A stretch of DNA of 64,000 bases from Lethocerus indicus (GCA_019843655.1 JACDQD010000003.1:495346-559345); one strand, 5' to 3'. Shown: positions 35,345-48,534, numbered from the stretch's first letter. The notes: generated by a model not told the origin, from the letters alone. Numbers and translations: made by a program.

Positions 35345-35812
35345 TTTCATATCGCCGTCTTCAGTTAGCGCTGTGTTGTAGCCACTGTCACTGTGCCACT
35401 TGTACTGTGTTGTTTTGTGCTTGTGTGTCACCGACAAATAGGTAGATACAACAACAGCCGCAGTGACAGCGACAGTGACAGTGCAGTTAGGATGTCGCCC
35501 CCGCCCCAACCCCCAATCCTGGCCTCTCGCCATCATCAGTAGCGCTGTGTTGTTAGCCACTGTCACTGTGTCACTTGTACTGCGGTGTTTGTGTTTGTGT
35601 TGTCACCGTGTACACGACAAACAGACAGACACAACAACAGCCGCAGTGACAGCGACAGTGACAGTGCAGCGAGAGGGAATGCCCCCAGGAAAAACGTCCA
35701 AAGTGCCACAACAGTGACTAACACCGCACTACTGAAGATGGCGAGAATCCAGCCTTCACCGACGGTTGGCTTCCTCGAGAGAAAGAGACAGAAACACCGG
35801 ACAAACCTACGG
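35345..35812. mobile_element. M2 MITE, complex copy
   Basis: Two partial left arms (CCGTCTTCAGTTAGCGCTG at 35355; CGCCATCATCAGTAGCGCTG at 35528) precede a full right arm (CACTACTGAAGATGGCGAG...GAGACAGAAACACCGGAC). The internal CAGCCGCAGTGACAGCGAC occurs twice. Confidence 0.75.
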
Positions 35813-36154
35813 TATTTTACTAACGATTCGATTTCAGCTATAATCGCGCACACTTCATACGCGGAACAATGCACAGACGCTATTTGAGCACAAATTTCAC
35901 AATAAATAGCCAATTTTTTCCCTCAATTGAGACGTTAAAATTTGACTAATTCAAATTCGGCGCACATCCACTGTTAAGATTCCGGCCAGCGGTTTCTGGA
36001 GAAATTGACGATTTGATCGAAATATTGTATAATAGTCTTCATGCGGAGTTCAGCTTAAAAAAAAAATATGATTCGTAGTAGACAGAGATGTTTCCCCGGA
36101 TATAAATAAATAACGCGGTGTATTTTGTCTCTGACGCGAGCCAAAATATCGGTG

Positions 36155-36508
36155 TTCGGCAACTAAGCAATTGCTGAATTTCACCGGCAACAAGTGGGAC
36201 GTTGTACAAAAATTTTATGTACGTCTTTTGAACAGGTTGTCAATGCTCGCATTAGAGTTACATTCGGCTACTTCTCTGCAATTTCCCTTCAATAACGGCC
36301 TTTGTTATTCGGTCAACGTCGATCTCCACCGGACGTCCAGAGCCGAAAAAAAAAAAAAATTCCCCCGACCGGAAATTTTTATTACCGGAAATGTTTCAGT
36401 AGGGACCAAATAATAAGCCGTCGAAGAATCTTATGTTGACACACTTAAAAATATGTACAACGCCACTTGTTGGTGAAAATTCCGCAATTGCTTAGTTGCC
36501 GACCCAAT
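36155..36508. mobile_element. Mariner-type MITE (GGCAACTAA ends)
   Basis: Left end CGGCAACTAAGCAATTGCTG, then ACAAGTGGGACGTTGTACAA. The right end is TGTACAACGCCACTTGTTGG...GCAATTGCTTAGTTGCCGAC. About 350 bp, inverted ends over 50 bp. Confidence 0.8.
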
Positions 36509-37168
36509 TATGTCCCAACGATGAGGCGGGGGGATTAAAGTGGGTGAACGCGATTCAACTTATCTGCTATTTCGCGATATATTAATTACTACTGCACGTA
36601 CTCACCTATGGGATGACGCGTGACGCGTGATCTGCGAGTGACTGCTGTTCAGAATGGGGTTCTCTATATACCGGTACCGGTACCAGTTCCCATCCTGTTT
36701 GGGGTGGTGGGGTGGGTGGGGGGGTGGGAGAACGGCTCCCATTAAAACCGGGTGGTATGGGGGGCGCTCAAATAATATAGTTTTTTCCGAACCCAAATGA
36801 ATACACAATATTTTATCCCATACATATTTTATCCCGTCTCTATTGAACGCTTATTTGTAACGTGTTGTCCCGGATGAATATCAGCGGCATATCCATTGCG
36901 GTCTTCATCTTTCGACTGAAAATTGCCTGTTCTAAAACTTTAAATAGACCGACTGCCGACGGTCCCAATAGTCCTAGTACCGGTCACGTGCAAAACTGCA
37001 CTTTGCGCTATTTTGCCTTTTTCGAAACAATGTATAAAGCGCACAACGTGCCGAAAACGGCACTCTTCGGCTCTCCGTAAAAGACGCTTTAAAATAGTCG
37101 AAACTTTACGTGTCATAAACTGATAAGAGATAAGATTGAATTTAGTTAATTCTTTTAGTTTAACACAC

Positions 37169-37170
<2 letters not shown>

Positions 37171-37262
<92 letters not shown>
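37171..37262. repeat. (TG)n microsatellite
   Basis: About 46 uninterrupted TG units, directly followed by an M2 element. Confidence 0.98.
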
Positions 37263-37266
<4 letters not shown>

Positions 37267-37275
37267 AGGGTTGGA

Positions 37276-37424
37276 ATACCTTAGTGTGTTTCTGTCCCTC
37301 TCTCTCGCCGGTTTGGTCTTTTGCCAGACCGGTTTCGGCCGCTCTCGCCCCATCTTCAGAAACCGGTCTATGGCGAAAGACCAAAACAGCTAGAGAGGGG
37401 ACAGAAATCCGCCACAAACCTGGG
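37276..37424. mobile_element. M2 MITE, hairpin copy
   Basis: The two arms are almost back to back: GGTCTTTTGCCAGACCGG...CCATCTTCAG then AACCGGTCTATGGCGAAAGA...GAGGGGACAGAAATCC. Confidence 0.8.
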
Positions 37425-37804
37425 TTAATTCTTTTGAGTTATATTTGAAATAAAGAAATATAGGGATGTACATTAATAGGGATGACCGCTTCTTGAAGCG
37501 AACCTTACGTAGCTTCGATGAACAATAAAATAGGGTTTCGATTAACCCGTTAAGTAACGAATATTTTTTTTTCCGGAAAATTTTCCATAAAATTTACTTA
37601 TTGCGGATGCATCATTATCGCTGATAGTACCTCGAAATGTGTTTTTTTAAAACCGGTTTGTCAAATATTTCTATGAAGATAGAAACGCCGGGTCTCATAA
37701 ACACATCAGTTGCATTACTTCAGTCTCCCGCTAAACTTACTATTCGATGCTTACTTCGATCGTTGCATACTGCTACTGATTGTTCCAAAACTACTTACCC
37801 AACA

Positions 37805-38060
37805 GACAGACTTGTGGTGTTTCTGTCTCCTCTCTCGCCCGTCTGGTCTTTTGCTAGACCGGTTTCGGCCTCTCTCGCCCCGTCTTCAGTAGGCACTGTG
37901 TTAAGTAGACTGTCGGCGCTGTACAACACAGTGACAGTGCAGTGAGAGGATGCCCCCCAAGAAAATCATCCAAAGTGCCAATAATGACAGACACAGCGCT
38001 ACTGAAGATGGCGAGCGGCCGAAATCGGAGAGAGGAGACAGAAACACCACAGACCTACGC
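37805..38060. mobile_element. M2 MITE, near-complete copy
   Basis: Left end TGTGGTGTTTCTGTCTCCTC with GGTCTTTTGCTAGACCGG; centre GAGAGGATGCCCCCCAAG; right end GCTACTGAAGATGGCGAGCG and GGAGACAGAAACACCACAG. The left 20 bases are nearly the exact complement of the right end. One of the best reference copies of the family. Confidence 0.88.
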
Positions 38061-38527
38061 CTTAAATTCTATATATGTGTGCGCGGGTCTGTTATCTCTC
38101 TCACTTTGGGGCCTGAAAGTAAACTTTTCGATGAAATGAGATCGTTTAATAGACGTCGATTTTGTTTTCAACGATCGTTCGAGCGTAATCGACCCTGGGG
38201 CAGATTTACTCCTAGAATCGATCGTGTTTATTATTTGAAACTCGTCTATTTGTCCGAATGTGTGCGTCACATATGCGACGATGAGTGTGTGCGCCGTCCC
38301 CAGGTTCGACGACCTACCTGCGGCACTAACTAATAGCATTAGTCGTGGTGGGACAGAAATATTATGGGGTAATTCCCAGAACTAGATCCATTTTTCCTCT
38401 CTCTCTCTCTCTCTCTCTAATTGTTCCAAGAAGGCGTTGTTTCGCCACCAACATAGTGTGGGTTCGTGACTTCCAAATGGAAATATGTGAAAGTGCGGAA
38501 ATGTTTATACGGATTAGTATAACGTAC

Positions 38528-38752
38528 CTGTTCTGTGGTGTTTCGCCGGACCGGGTTTTCGGCCGTTCGCCATCTTCAGTAGCGCTGCGTCTGTCATTTT
38601 CGGCACTTTGGATGTTTTTCTTGGGGGGTGGGGGGGGTTATCCCTCCTACAAGGAGTGACCGACACAGCGCTACTGAAGATGGCGAGCGGCCGAAAAACC
38701 CCGGTCGGGCGAAAGACCAACGGACCGGCGGGCCGGTGTAGACGGAAACACC
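38528..38752. mobile_element. M2 MITE
   Basis: Left TTCTGTGGTGTTTCGCC and CGCCATCTTCAGTAGCGCTG; right CAGCGCTACTGAAGATGGCG, ending GGAAACACCG. The central part carries a long G run. Confidence 0.82.
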
Positions 38753-39629
38753 GATCGAGTGTTTCAAGTGTAATTAATTAATATTTCGCCGTAAAATTTT
38801 GCCAATTTCCCGAAACCGGCTAGTCACTTTTGACTAATCCCCGACAGTGTTTCAGACGCCGGCCAACAGATGGCGCCCGAATGGAGTTTTCGGTTTTTCT
38901 GACCGAACTGAAATTGAATCACTTTCCTAAAATCAAAATTTCCACAGTTTCCACTGAAACTCGGCTTTCATCGGAGTTTTGGAAAAATATTCGGTCGGTG
39001 GGTCGCTCTCCGGTTTTGTCGCTAAAACGATATTGACTCGACGTCTCTCTTGGTAATCTTCCAAACTCGGGCCTACCCTTTCTCTTTTTTCTTTTTTTTT
39101 TTTTTTAATCCTTACCGCTTATCCTGTTTATGACCTTTTTGAAGCTCGTCAACGGGCGTTAAATGGCGAGGTTTGTGTCAGATCGGCGTCTGAATTGATG
39201 AGAGGCCCCTTCTTCTCTTCTTCTTCTTCTTGTCCATCTATCAGAAACCAGTCTCGCATTTATTACTCGGCGTAACGCTGCCAAATACCGAGCCAAATTA
39301 ACATCTGGAATTGTATATAATTCCCTAGAGAGAGAGAGAGATGACGGAACTGTATGAATAAATGCAAATAGACATTAAATTAAATCTTCTTCTATTCGAT
39401 TTGCATAGCCCCGACGAAAGTCACCACCACTACTTTAAAAGCACTTCAGTTTTGAATTTCCCGTAAAACCCCCCCCCAAAAAATGATCAAATTTTCGGAT
39501 AACAGTCTACCGGCTGTATTGGACTTGTGTTCAGGTAAAAAAAACAGGTCCGAATTCGGTCAATCGAATGGGGTCCTGGAGGAAAATATAAATATGATCT
39601 CTTTAAAAGGTGTATTACAATATAGATGG

Positions 39630-39838
39630 GTCTAGGTTTGCGGTGTGTTTCTGTCTCCTCCGCCGGGGGTGGGGGGGTGTTTCGGCCGCTCGCCATCTTC
39701 AGTAGCGCCGTCCTACTCACCGTCGGCACATCCTCCTCTACTTGTAGTGCGGTTTTCGTGTCTCACTCGTGTAGGACGACAGACGACGGCCAACAACCAC
39801 CGCTACTGAAGGTGGCGAGCGGCCGAAAACACCCAGGT
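39630..39838. mobile_element. M2 MITE
   Basis: Left GTTTGCGGTGTGTTTCTGTC and CGCCATCTTCAGTAGCGCC; right CGCTACTGAAGGTGGCGAGC. The right outer end is truncated after CCGAAAACACC. Confidence 0.8.
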
Positions 39839-41002
39839 ATTTCCCTCAGCTCTGAAATTAAGTGTCGGCGGACGAGGAGACGGTAATTGGACATCTTCGC
39901 ATTGTGGTCAAAGCTGGCGGTGGTATAAAAGTATACGGACACTTAAATGGACGCATTAACTCGTCATTACAGTGTCGTTACTCCAAGTTACTCCACTGTT
40001 CAAGGTTATTATCCTTCCATTTATTCGCCGTTCTCCCACATTTATGGCGACTACACTTTATCCCAATTTCTTCAGGATTCCTCCACTTCTTTTCCGTCCC
40101 TTTTTCGTTCTCTCTCGCCGTCATCTTTTCGTTCTATTGTCGCAACCGTAGGATACAATAAGCGAAATTGGTGTTTCAGTAGCGCCGTTCAGAATATAAC
40201 CGGAGGAGAAAACCGTTTAATTTAATATCGTCGTTAGTTTTTTCACCCCCCCCCCCACCCTTTTTCATCGTCCTTAAAGGGTTTATATTGTCCCTAATAT
40301 TTTCGACTGTAAACACTGTACAGACAGAAATTGTGGACAGTTTCTAATTGGAGCGGAATGGCGTCCTTGGGCCGCTGTCGAGCGCCTTTCTGAACGGCCT
40401 TTATCCGGCTGAATGGCGGACGGCCAAAACGCACAACAATCGCGTCCGACAGTGGTCGACCTCAACGCCCACTGTAATACAAGTTCAATTGCATAGAAAT
40501 TGGTGTAATCCAGCGAACAATATCCCGTCTACTCCTGCCGACCTGTTGTCCAAATTGCGCTTCGTCAAAAGAGAAAAATGAAAAAAATAGCAGCAACCCT
40601 CTCGGCGGCCATATTGCTGCGGAAAGTAGAGTCGACGTTTAAGTGAATACTGTTGTAATTTCTAAAAAGTACGCGTTTAAAACATTTTTAGCCGAATCCT
40701 ACTTTTTGTAGGCGATTTTTCAACTTTCGCCGAAGGTTCTGGCGAAACAATTTTTGGTCCAAAAATACGAACAACAAGAAAGATGTCCCTGGCGTTTTTT
40801 TTCTTTTCTTTTTTAAATATCTCAGTCTTCTACAAGACGCTGTTCGTGTTGCGAAACGAGTCGAATGACGGGCAAGTTTCGTGTAAGCCGTCCTCATGTT
40901 CCACACGAGAATTTCATTAATAAATCATCGACAATCGTGGAATAAACAATGTACAATTTTCCAATTGTTCAAGTTCAAAATCACGCGTCGCCGCCGCCCG
41001 CT

Positions 41003-41290
<288 letters not shown>

Positions 41291-42252
41291 AGATCAATGC
41301 TGAGGTTGAAAAATGCCCGAAACTGTAAATTACGCTGTCTGGCACGATCCGATAAGGTCTTATCTTTACATGCAACGTATTACTTGTCGGTAATCTTTAG
41401 GAAATATCAGGTCTATCCAAAAGTAATCGACAATTTGATAAGATGTAGTTCTCTCTTCTAGAGGAGGAAATATGCCGGAAAAGTGGCCGCGGAGAGTTGT
41501 GGCGATAATATCGATGAATATATATATATATAGTGGATTAATAATTAAAGTTTCTTTTTAGGAAAATCTATTGAAAGTCAAAATGTTGATTACTCTCTTG
41601 AGTTCGAAATCTCTCTCTCTCTCTCTCTCTCCCGACCGCGAAATCTACAGTTTTTCTGTAGCCGTCAAATCTCTCAATTTCAGCCGTCGTTATTTCAATG
41701 TTCAGTTTAATCTTTTACAGCGGTTTTCTCGCGCGTTTTTCGGTTCGTCTTCGATTTTCGCCCGTTCCGAAAAATGGATCGGAATCCGTACAAATTCGGC
41801 GAGCGAAAAAAAAAATTTGACAAAAAAGAGCCCGATGAAAGGACGACGCTGCTCAACAATTGAGGAGATAAAAACGGCGTCGAAGATGTTGAGCTTAACG
41901 GGATCGGAAAAATGAATTTTCGAAGGCTCCAAGGGGACAAAATAGATGGTCGTAAATAAATAAATAATTTTGAAAAACCGAAATTCCCTATTATTTTTGA
42001 ACAGACCTCGTATACCCGATTCGGGAATAAGAGACTACTGAAACAGACCTAACTATCGGTTAGGGACAAAATGACGATTTATTCTATTTTTAAAACACCG
42101 AAAAACTTGCGGCAGGATCGCCTCTAATATTCGGGACTCGGGGATTGGAGTCCTGAGTCTGAGTCCACCCAGTCGACCCGGGATTAAAATCCCGGTTTTG
42201 GCGTATTCAATTCCCGTTAAATTGAACGCCCTGTAACGTTGTCGATTGTGCA

Positions 42253-42289
<37 letters not shown>

Positions 42290-42367
42290 AAAGAAGCGGA
42301 GTATTCGACGTCCTTCGCTAATTCTGCGTCGTCGCTAATCTCTTCTCGATCGTACGAAGAAGAATAT

Positions 42368-42595
42368 CGTAGGTTCGTGGTGTTTCTGTCTCCTCTCTCG
42401 CCGGTTTGGTCTTTCGCCAGACCGGTTTCGGCCGCTCGCCCCATCTTCAGTAGCGCTGTTGTTGTTAGTCACCGGAGCACTTTGCCAGTTGTCATTAAAC
42501 TAGACACCCCTGTCTCCTCCCGCCGGTCCGGTCTAGCAGACCGGTTTCGGCCGCTCGCCCCATCTTCAGTAGCGCTGTACACGGAGCACTTTGTA
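42368..42595. mobile_element. M2 MITE, two left arms in tandem
   Basis: CTCGCCGGTTTGGTCTTTCG...CCATCTTCAGTAGCGCTG at 42395-42460 is followed by a second left arm at 42515-42580. No right arm is present. Confidence 0.78.
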
Positions 42596-42941
42596 TAAAC
42601 CTCGTTTGCGATTATTTTTATTAAAGTATTAAAACAACAAATTATATATCGGATCGCATAATCGTCTAATCGCTGTATTGTCGCCGAAACGTAATTTCGC
42701 GTGAATCGTTAGAGCGACGGGAAAAGCCGAAACAGCGGATTTTATGCTGGGCCTCCCCGCCCCCGGGAAATTGCCGAACCTTCGAATTAATAACCGGGAT
42801 GACAAAAATGTGTCCATTTTGAAATTGATTACTGGGCCCCCCAAATTACCGACAGGCTGCGGGAAAACACCGACAATCGGTGTTTGTTTGTCCCAAGACC
42901 GAAATATGGGCCGAACAAACACCAATTCACTGCTCCACAAA

Positions 42942-42942
<1 letters not shown>

Positions 42943-42991
<49 letters not shown>

Positions 42992-43066
42992 CGCTTTTTC
43001 ATTTTTTCATTTTATTTTTCGACGAAGCACAAAACCCGCCATTAAAGCGCCGAAGCCGCAAAACGC

Positions 43067-43152
<86 letters not shown>
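42943..43152. repeat. (TA)n, then (TG)n(TA)n microsatellites
   Basis: Pure TA at 42943-42987, then a compound TG (43069-43108) and TA (43109-43152) array. Confidence 0.95.
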
Positions 43153-43155
<3 letters not shown>

Positions 43156-43867
43156 GCTTATCGTTAATTCTGCCCGAGTCCGATTAGGTCATTGTAAATT
43201 TTCGGTCCTTTTTGAAGCGATGCCGACCCTTTATTGACCTTTTATCCCCTAGGATTTATGCGTCCCTATCCCTGAGGGGGAGGGGGGGGACACAATTCCC
43301 TCGGGACTTATAACTCCGTTTCGGGATATCTCCCGAACGTTCCCCTTTCGACCGTGAAAAAAAAAAAAAAATAATAATTACGTCCGAGACAAGAATTGGC
43401 CGTGAACAGAAATATGAGAAGGGATGAGGCGGGGGGATTTTCACTTTAGAAAAAAGAAAAAAGAAAAAACCCGGCGAAACGTTTTATTCGTGTATAATTA
43501 TAATTCACTTTCGTTATTCCACAGTTCCGCAGGGACAAAATATATACATATATATTAAGTGCAAAATTTAAAAGTTCGCAAAAATTCAGTGACACAGACT
43601 TATTTTGACACGACGATTCAAATCTTCGTAGATGCTGAGTCAGATTTGAGCGTAACTTTGAACTTTCGCATTAAACTTATTAACGGCGATTGTATCCATC
43701 CCCTCTTCTGGCGTCGGCAGGGAATCGAATCTGAGGCCTTTATTTCTGCGCAAAGTACAAGAAAAAGAGGGTATCCTCTTATTAGAGAAAGAAAAAAATA
43801 AATACTTTTCATCACCGGGTTGTAAATCATTATATACTCAGTATAATATGTATATTGTATTCTTCAT

Positions 43868-44005
43868 TTACTCACTGCACAATCCTCGGTAATCGTTGGA
43901 AGGTGTAGATCCGGGCAGAGTGCAAGCCGGCTTACCTTTCCTGTAAGCCGCCAATCCAAGTATGTTCCCACTGTACAATTGTTTTATAACTATTTAACTT
44001 ATTTA

Positions 44006-44063
<58 letters not shown>

Positions 44064-47000
44064 GTTGGCAACTAAATAATTGCGGATTTTCGGTACGCAC
44101 GACGAACAGTTGGCGCAGCGCAATAAGACACTTCAGACTACTCTATAGAGGTTTGAAGATGCGTAAAAAAATGCTTTCAAAAATAGAAATAGCGCCGTTC
44201 TCCATCCGGCGACGACCAAAGTTGCCGACCGGATATTTCCGATATTATGCTCGATATTGTGTATTTATTATATCGTCTAGTGGAGGAACCCGAGGCCCGT
44301 CTTATTTAGAGATATTATATCCTTTCGCGATAGAATATTCGAGAAAAATCTAAATCTGTAGAGCCGAGACGCGCAAGAGAGAACACTGAAATGTACAGTG
44401 GGGATTTCGGTGCTCAAGCAACGCTTAGCGTCAACTTAATACAACTTTTCCTTTCCGAATTTCCGATCGAAAACATACGCAAAGCTCGTCGGTATAAATT
44501 AAAAAAATACAGAGTGGTCCAAAAAAATGTATCCACCGTTCAACAGTCGATAACTTGCAAACCGATTGACTGAGTTGTGTCTATTTTTGGTGAAAGTGTA
44601 GCTTAAAGTCCCAACTTGAAGATATATCATAGCTGTAGGTGTTCGAAATTGACACCATTATTGACATCCGCAGACAAACGATGCACCACCATCGAGCTTT
44701 TACTTTCCCTGGAAAGCTGGAAAGAGAAAGAAAAATTCGCTAATCTAATACGAAATTGATACGCCCTAATCGTACACTTCTTACCCGGGTCCGTAATTGC
44801 ACACGTAGTATTTACTGTAGACAGAATTCTTCGTGTAATACGAATAGCCGCAACCGACCAGATACGTCGAACTCCAGATTACCTGGAAAGTCCAGAAAAG
44901 AATTTACAATTACAACGCGAAAACTGTATTCGAGTGAATTCGTGTATATACTACAGAGAGGGGTCCAAAAAAAATGTATCCACTGTTTTGCAAGTCGATA
45001 AATTGCAAACTAATTGACGAGGAGTTGTGTCTCATTTTTGGTACTGTTTATAGTGTTGTAGTTCGGAGGCAATCGCGCCACATACAATATGTTGTATGTA
45101 TGGGGCTTATCTCGACGAAAATCTACCAGGAAGATGGAATTGAGGCCGTCCACGTGTCCCCGGACTTAACTCCTGTGCTGGGGGAACACTAAAGGACGTC
45201 GTTTATCGACCAAAAAAGCCACCAACATTGGATGAACTTGGAGGAGAATCCATCCTAGATATTCGTGTGCAAATATCCCGACTGGACACGTTGTGCAGTC
45301 AGCAGAATTGGTGGTGCAGTTGGGCGGCACAGTTTCTCTGTCTGCGGATGTTAATTGTGACCAACAGTGATATATCTTCAAGTTGGGACTTTAAGCCTAG
45401 ACTTTCACCGAAAATGAGACACAACTCAAGTCAATCGGTTCGCGAGTTATGGACTGTTAAACGGTGGATACATTTTTCTGAATTTTACGGATTAAAGGAC
45501 GGGTAAGTGAGAAAAGGGACTTGAAGGGATTGGGACGAGGAGAATATATATATACGTTTCAGTAACGGCCCGTAAGAGTCCAAATTTTCCGTTCAAGTCG
45601 TTTCTTTCGAGTCGGGACTTACTTGCGAATAGTGGCCGGATTTCGGCTCGAACTTTCCCCGATAGCCGTACTCGCGTACTTCGTTGAACCAGTTGACGAT
45701 CTGCGTGCCGAAATCGGGCCCGTTGCCGAATTTGTCCGGCACCGGATAGTTGGTGGACAGGGCCAAATTCTGGCCGTACTGGAATCGGCCTGCAACGACC
45801 GAAAGTTTTGGTTCAGTTTGAAATTTTTTTTTTTTTTTTTATTTCGAGACTACGTTCTCTAGAATCTGTATGCACTCTGTATTCACTTGAAACTTTTACC
45901 CAGAGTTCGGTTCTGTGTGTGCCGGAAACTGCACCCGTCGGCCCAAAGTTGGGCCGCCGACGCCAGCTCTTCGTCCCAGCCCTGGAAAAATACTGCAGCT
46001 GTACATTTTCCAATCAGTTCTTTTTGCACTTACGTCAACATCTTTGCACGGATAACATACATTCGGAGAGGACAACAAATAACAACAAAAGCTGCACGAA
46101 GAAACTTATCCGTGCACAGGACGTCGTGACGCACTTGAAAAATGTGTACAACGCCACTTGTTGTCGGTGAAATCCGCAACCGCGCTTAGTACAAATAAAC
46201 CTGAATATCGATCAGGACTTCAGAAATCCCCCTTCTCACCCTTTCACATCTGAACCAGTCTAATGTATTATATATATATATACAGACCGATAGATGTATA
46301 ATAACTGACCATTTGCAACATGTTGACGGCCGGCGGCTGCGTCGAGACGTTGCCGACGGCGACCATCTGCCTGAGCCTGTTGTGCCTATCAAGAATTGCC
46401 CGTTTCTCGTCGCAGCTAAGTCCTCCGCTCCCTTCAACAGCACAAATATACCGGTCTAGTTCGAGACGCGACCGGGTCTATCGACACGGCCCTAGACTGT
46501 CTGGAGAAAGATCGGGCTGATTTGTATACCGGTTTACAGAAGCGCAAAGTCCGTCTACGTCTACAGAGGTCTTTCCTTCGTTTTCCCAATTCGGAGAAAG
46601 CGTCGATATTATCGTCATCAATTGCCCTAAAAATTTTACATCGTTTCAAAGCCGCCTCGTCTGTCAGTCCGTTTGTCCGACAAATCTCATCGAATAATGT
46701 CTGTCCGGCACACAAAAATACTTCTGCGCCTACAGATCCGAGCTTGGATCTTGAATTTTCAATTGTAAATCCGGAAGGAGAGGCGTAAGGTAGAGTTTTT
46801 GACCGATTTCTTCCACTTCCTTTCGAAACTCTTCGACTGACACTTTGGGAAGGCTGAGAAAAGGGGCGTGAACGAGAATATAGAGGTAGAAAATTTCGAA
46901 AATCGGGCCATTTCGACGGCCCAAATTCGAAAGCCCACTGCCCGATAGGCAGATTTACGTTTTATAGGGGAAAATAAATATTGATAATATTTTTTTTTTT

Positions 47001-48348
47001 TTTTTCTTTAAAGAAAATTGTTGGTCGCGCCGCATACGGCGCGAAATGGCATCGTGCCCTGAGTGCACCTTGGCAGGCAGACTGCTAACTCATTTCGTAA
47101 TCGTCGGCCTCTTAAGTTAATTTACTTGGACAACGAGGGGCTATCATCGTACAACCGGGGTAACGTTCAGTGGCTGTGACATGAATAAACTACGGTCAGT
47201 TTAGTGCCCGTTGACCGATTCAAGGAACACTCGAAAAACTTTTACCTTCTTACATCCTTTGTTTGTGTCCGAGGGATTTTTCCAAGGTTTTTCTTCGCCC
47301 AAGTGAATAATCTCTCTCTCTCTCGGCTACCTCTTCCTCCTCACTGAACCCGGTAACGCAATATTGTCAGGGTTTTTTTGCCAATTTTTCCTGTCAATAA
47401 CAGGTTGCCTGTTCGCAAAGGTGAAGCTCTCTCGCGCACCCTGAGATTATGACAGAATTTTTGCGCATTTCTGAAGGCCCCGTCGCCTTCTCCTCCCTTT
47501 CGAGTACCTTCAGTACAATAAGCGATAAATCGTACAAGTTATCGGTATTCTACCGACGAACACGATACCGACGAAGGCGGAAGACGAAATTCCGGCAATT
47601 TGGAATACCTGTTTTGTGAACCGCGAGTATTTTGATTTTGATTACTGCAGTTATATATTAGTCTTTTATTGAAAAATATTGGTCGATTAGCTGGGCGAAT
47701 ACGTGAATATACTTTCTCGTCTATTAGATCGTTTCCTTTATTCTCGAATATTTCAATATTCTATATTTATTAGGTCCGTCTCTCTCTCTCTCTCTCTCTC
47801 TCTCTCCGGCGTTGTTGGGCTCTTTATTCCGTCTAAATCACCGCGTGCCGACCGAAGGTGACTACTGAAGACCGAACTGAGAGGCGAAACTGGTCTCGCT
47901 AAAGTGCCCCAACAACGTAGAAATGAAAGGAGACTAACGTAAGTTTCTGTCTCCTGTCTCGCCGGTTTTGGTCTTTCTCTAGACCGGGATTTCGGCCGCT
48001 CGCCATCTTCAGTAGCGCCGTGTCAGTCACCGCCACTTTCGGTGTTTTTTTGTTCCCCGGTGGTGGTCATCCTCTCACCGGACTGTACTCATTGTATGTA
48101 CCGTTGTCTGTCTGTAAGCCTACACGAACACCGCTACTGAAGTTCGGCGAACGGCCGAAACTCCAGGTCCAGCGAGAGGACCACAGAACTGGTGCGTCGA
48201 AGAAGGACAGGATAATACGAAAGCTGCTGTAATTAAATTGTACAATACTCAGGATTTCGCCGTCGGAGCAGCTCGACTGGCGGGTGGCCCTCAGGAGGGA
48301 GGCTGCAATTAGGGCCGCCACAAGAACAGAGCTCATGTCCGCAATCAT
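43868..48348 (-). CDS. CAP superfamily secreted protein, antigen-5-like, gene B
   Basis: Paralogue of gene A; secreted CAP protein of unknown role. Minus-strand exons: 48348-48249 (start plus hydrophobic SSVLVAALIAASLL, signal peptide), 46431-46310 (CDEKRAILDRHNRLRQ), 45981-45900 (GWDEELASAAQLWADGC), 45789-45623 (FQYGQNLA, VNWFNEVREYGY, GHYSQ), 44882-44785 (VIWSSTYLVGCGYSYY, YVCNYGP), 43970-43868 (GNILGLAAYRKG, GLC). The four exons 45981-44785 and the exon at 46431 have the same lengths as in gene A (122, 82, 167, 98), and 43970-43876 again gives 95. All phases match. The simplest end is GLCSE then TAA at 43868, with AATAAA 124 nt further on, but the same place is a good phase-1 donor (A|GTGAGT), as used in gene A. 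About 223 residues. Exon 1 is preceded by TTTTCAG, so an untranslated exon may lie upstream. Confidence 0.9.
44009..44061. repeat. (TA)n microsatellite abutting a mariner end
   Basis: About 26 TA units run directly into TGGGTTGGCAACTAAATAAT. Confidence 0.95.
44061..44100. mobile_element. Solo mariner terminal repeat in CAP B intron 5
   Basis: TGGGTTGGCAACTAAATAAT followed by TGCGGATTTTCGG matches mellifera-type mariner ends. No partner lies next to it; the nearest opposite end is at 46140-46192. Confidence 0.65.
44402..44692. mobile_element. Truncated M1 copy with shared flank, CAP B intron 5
   Basis: The flank GATTTCGGTGCTCAAGCAAC and AACATACGCAAAGCTCGTCG precedes the M1 start at 44509 (ACAGAGTGGTCCAAAAAAATG). 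The right end is lost. The same flank plus M1 combination recurs at 48535-48870. Confidence 0.8.
44952..45480. mobile_element. M1 mariner-like element in CAP B intron 4
   Basis: It starts ACAGAGAGGGGTCCAAAAAA and contains the decayed transposase tail (LKDVVYRPKKPP-like frame and LDELGGESILD). The right end stops within AACGGTGGATACATTTTTCT, without the last bases. Confidence 0.8.
46135..46195. mobile_element. Solo mariner-type terminal repeat in CAP B intron 2
   Basis: TGTACAACGCCACTTGTTGTC then GGTGAAATCCGCAACCGCGC resembles the right ends at 28742 and 36508. No left partner is adjacent. Confidence 0.6.
47935..48195. mobile_element. M2 palindromic MITE 3' of CAP B exon 1
   Basis: Left TTTCTGTCTCCTGTCTCGCC and CGCCATCTTCAGTAGCGCC; right CGCTACTGAAGTTCGGCGAA and GCGAGAGGACC. 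It lies in intron 1 of CAP gene B, 55 bp past the donor. Confidence 0.8.
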
Positions 48349-48534
48349 GTCTGAAAAGTAAACATAACGAAAAGGACAAATCGTTTGAACAATGGACTCC
48401 GTACCCACAGTATCGAATACAATAGATAAACAACTCTGGATATCCTTTATCTGGATATCCTGGATAGCCTTTGGAGAGACACTGGAAAGAGAAAATATTG
48501 ATTGAATTTGGTCGGCATCTTTAGAGGAGAAGAT

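Noticed and set aside
43500..43560. Candidate last exon of CAP B (PCGTVE then stop)
   Set aside because: No AG acceptor or pyrimidine tract upstream on the minus strand; the read-through stop at 43868 is simpler.
47030..47060. GC-rich hairpin GCGCCGCATACGGCGCG as a structured RNA
   Set aside because: Only a short stem, with no conserved RNA family features or partner elements nearby.
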